Positions 62,701 through 64,000 of a stretch of 64,000 nt of DNA are shown here, one piece after another. The stretch spans positions 62,001-126,000 of the forward strand of contig JALNQF010000091.1 in assembly GCA_028456385.1 (NCBI GenBank). Direction: 5' to 3'. This stretch comes from Ophiosphaerella korrae. Its lineage: Eukaryota > Ascomycota > Dothideomycetes > Pleosporales > Phaeosphaeriaceae. Within the stretch, counting starts at the first letter, position 1; each line of letters starts with the position of its first letter. The position numbers were made by a program, and so were the translations under genes. The notes beneath the pieces are model-generated. The model searched no databases. It was not told the origin of the DNA and saw only the letters and a program-made list of their open reading frames with translations.

Positions 62701-64000
62701 TAAATATATCTAAGTATTCTCTTAGTACTATATTAATTCTTTCTTAAAAAGCTACTAGTGCATTTATTAAGCTAAAGGGTATAACTAAGTACTTATATAG
62801 TCTATACTATGTTCTAAATACTATTTTCTATTTATTACCTTTCTTAATTCTAATCTAGTAGTAGGCGTTTTAGATATCTAGTTTTGTAAAGATTTTTACC
62901 TTTTATAGCTTATCTTGTATTTTATTAATCTATAGTAAAGGGTATTAGTTTTTGTTTATAACTATATTTATCTTTCTAAAGTCTACGTAGAGTCTCTTAT
63001 TACTTATTCTCTTTTTATCTACAAATATAAGGCTATATACTACTAAGGATTTAGATTCTTATATCTATTCTTTCTTTATTGCGTTTTAAATAAATACTTG
63101 TTTAATCTTATATTCTTCTTCTATTTTCTTATAAACTAGGCTCTATCTTACGTTTTTTCTTTCCTCTAGGTCTATTGCTAAGTCCTATAGCTTGTATCCT
63201 AGGAGGTAGTCTTTAGGTTTAATAAGTTATTTTCCTTATTTCTTATATTCTTCTAGGAATTCTCCTCTATATATGCTTATGTTAGCTTTTAATATATCTT
63301 TCTTTAGGTGACTAATTCTTCTAGTTCTCTAATTAATGTATAGGTTAGTTATCTATAACTATAGTATTTCTAATATTATATCTTGTTTGTTATTAATTAT
63401 TATTATATCTATAACTATATTTTTAATCTTTATCTCTTCTAATTCTAATATAAAGGGAACTATTTTAAACCTTATAGGTTCCTAAAATAGTTTTCCTTTA
63501 ATTATACTTAGTTATTAAAGGTACTTCTTTGTTATATAGTATATTCCTTGTATTTCTATAAACTTCTTTAATATAAAGTTCTTTATAGCTCTACTATTAA
63601 TTATTAGTTGTACTTTCTTCTCTTAGTATATACCTGTTTTTATAATATGTAGGCCTCTTATACCTTCTAGCTATTCTTACTTAGGTATTTTTATAAATTA
63701 TCTATCCTTCTATAGCCATAATCTTATTTTAAGCTTATATTCTTTATATTTTAGATATTTATTATTCTTGTATTTATACTATAGTCCTCTTTAGACATAT
63801 TTTTTAGATAGTTTTAGTCTAGGTTTTACTACTACGTAACTATTTTCTAGGGTTACTTCCTATCCTTAGATATCTTCTACTAGGATTACTCTTGTATAAT
63901 TGTAGCCTCTTCTTCTTATAGGCTATATATTGTTATTTACTTTAAGGTTTCTATATATAATATAGTTCTTGTCTAAGTATACTAACTATAATACTTTAAA
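59739..64000 (-). mobile_element. Chromovirus copy E, minus strand, RIP-degraded, continues past the window
   Basis: Read from the right: protease site near 63590, RT at about 62650-63250, RNase H at 61980-62350, integrase at 60950-61700 and the pol tail with chromodomain to about 60400. The conserved antisense segment (plus strand here) occupies about 59830-60330 and includes GRAIN near 60085. The 5' LTR and gag lie beyond 64000. RIP changes are heavy, but some TG and CA words survive. Confidence 0.85.

Noticed and set aside
1..64000. Starship-type giant transposon carrying the island
   Set aside because: No tyrosine-recombinase captain (DUF3435-like) gene or other typical Starship cargo was recognised, and the island edges are retrotransposon LTR and RIP-mutated repeats.

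Overview
The window looks like part of a filamentous ascomycete (Pezizomycotina) genome of the compartmentalised kind. Two AT-rich, repeat-filled blocks (about 1-26812 and 48031-64000) flank a roughly 21 kb island of normal composition (about 26813-48030). The AT blocks show what repeat-induced point mutation (RIP) leaves behind: CA and TG dinucleotides are nearly absent, TA is in great excess, and retrotransposon frames are broken at former Trp and Gln codons (TAG/TAA), with zinc-knuckle Cys turned to Tyr. The short GT-AG introns of about 50-65 bp and a GH6 cellobiohydrolase with a CBM1 also fit this group. A Dothideomycete/Pleosporales source is plausible but is inference.

Left block. A chromovirus (Ty3/Gypsy with C-terminal chromodomain) recurs: A (1-2857), B (3290-8215, sharing one LTR with A), C (full length with both LTRs, 11587-18619), D (3' fragment plus LTR, 18620-20575) and F (minus strand, 5' part plus LTR, to 26812). 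A minus-strand Ty1/Copia element lies at 8216-11586 and another minus-strand gag at 20576-21650. An unclassified ~1.8 kb repeat (Rep-X, 22119-24405) carries a TA-flanked 424 bp foldback MITE. A second, hAT-like MITE (24436-24597, 8 bp duplication) sits in chromovirus F.

Island. Supported genes are a PD-(D/E)XK nuclease-like gene on the plus strand (28784-30221) enclosed by ~90 bp imperfect inverted repeats; an unknown coiled-coil protein (33322-35129, minus); a second, diverged nuclease-like paralogue (35943-37416, minus) whose catalytic Glu position reads Lys; and a complete secreted GH6 cellobiohydrolase (37901-39557, minus). At the right side are two broken genes: a long DH (RhoGEF)-type gene with many frameshifts and four in-frame TGA codons (41507-47252), and an EBP/sterol-isomerase-like gene with an internal deletion, cut off at the RIP boundary (47550-48030). 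An intact copy of the hAT-like MITE lies at 35690-35859.

Right block. A heavily mutated MITE copy (48606-48767) is followed by a second Gypsy family on the minus strand (48773-51344 and 54866-59280), an inverted Rep-X copy (51345-53085) that preserves the empty site of the foldback MITE, and chromovirus E on the minus strand (3' LTR 59281-59738, body to the window end).

The island genes form no obvious pathway. GH6 is an independent plant cell wall degrading gene. The two nuclease-like genes, in opposite orientation around the coiled-coil gene, and the inverted repeats around the first, are the most unusual arrangement. Chromovirus copies also share a conserved antisense reading frame between pol and the 3' LTR.
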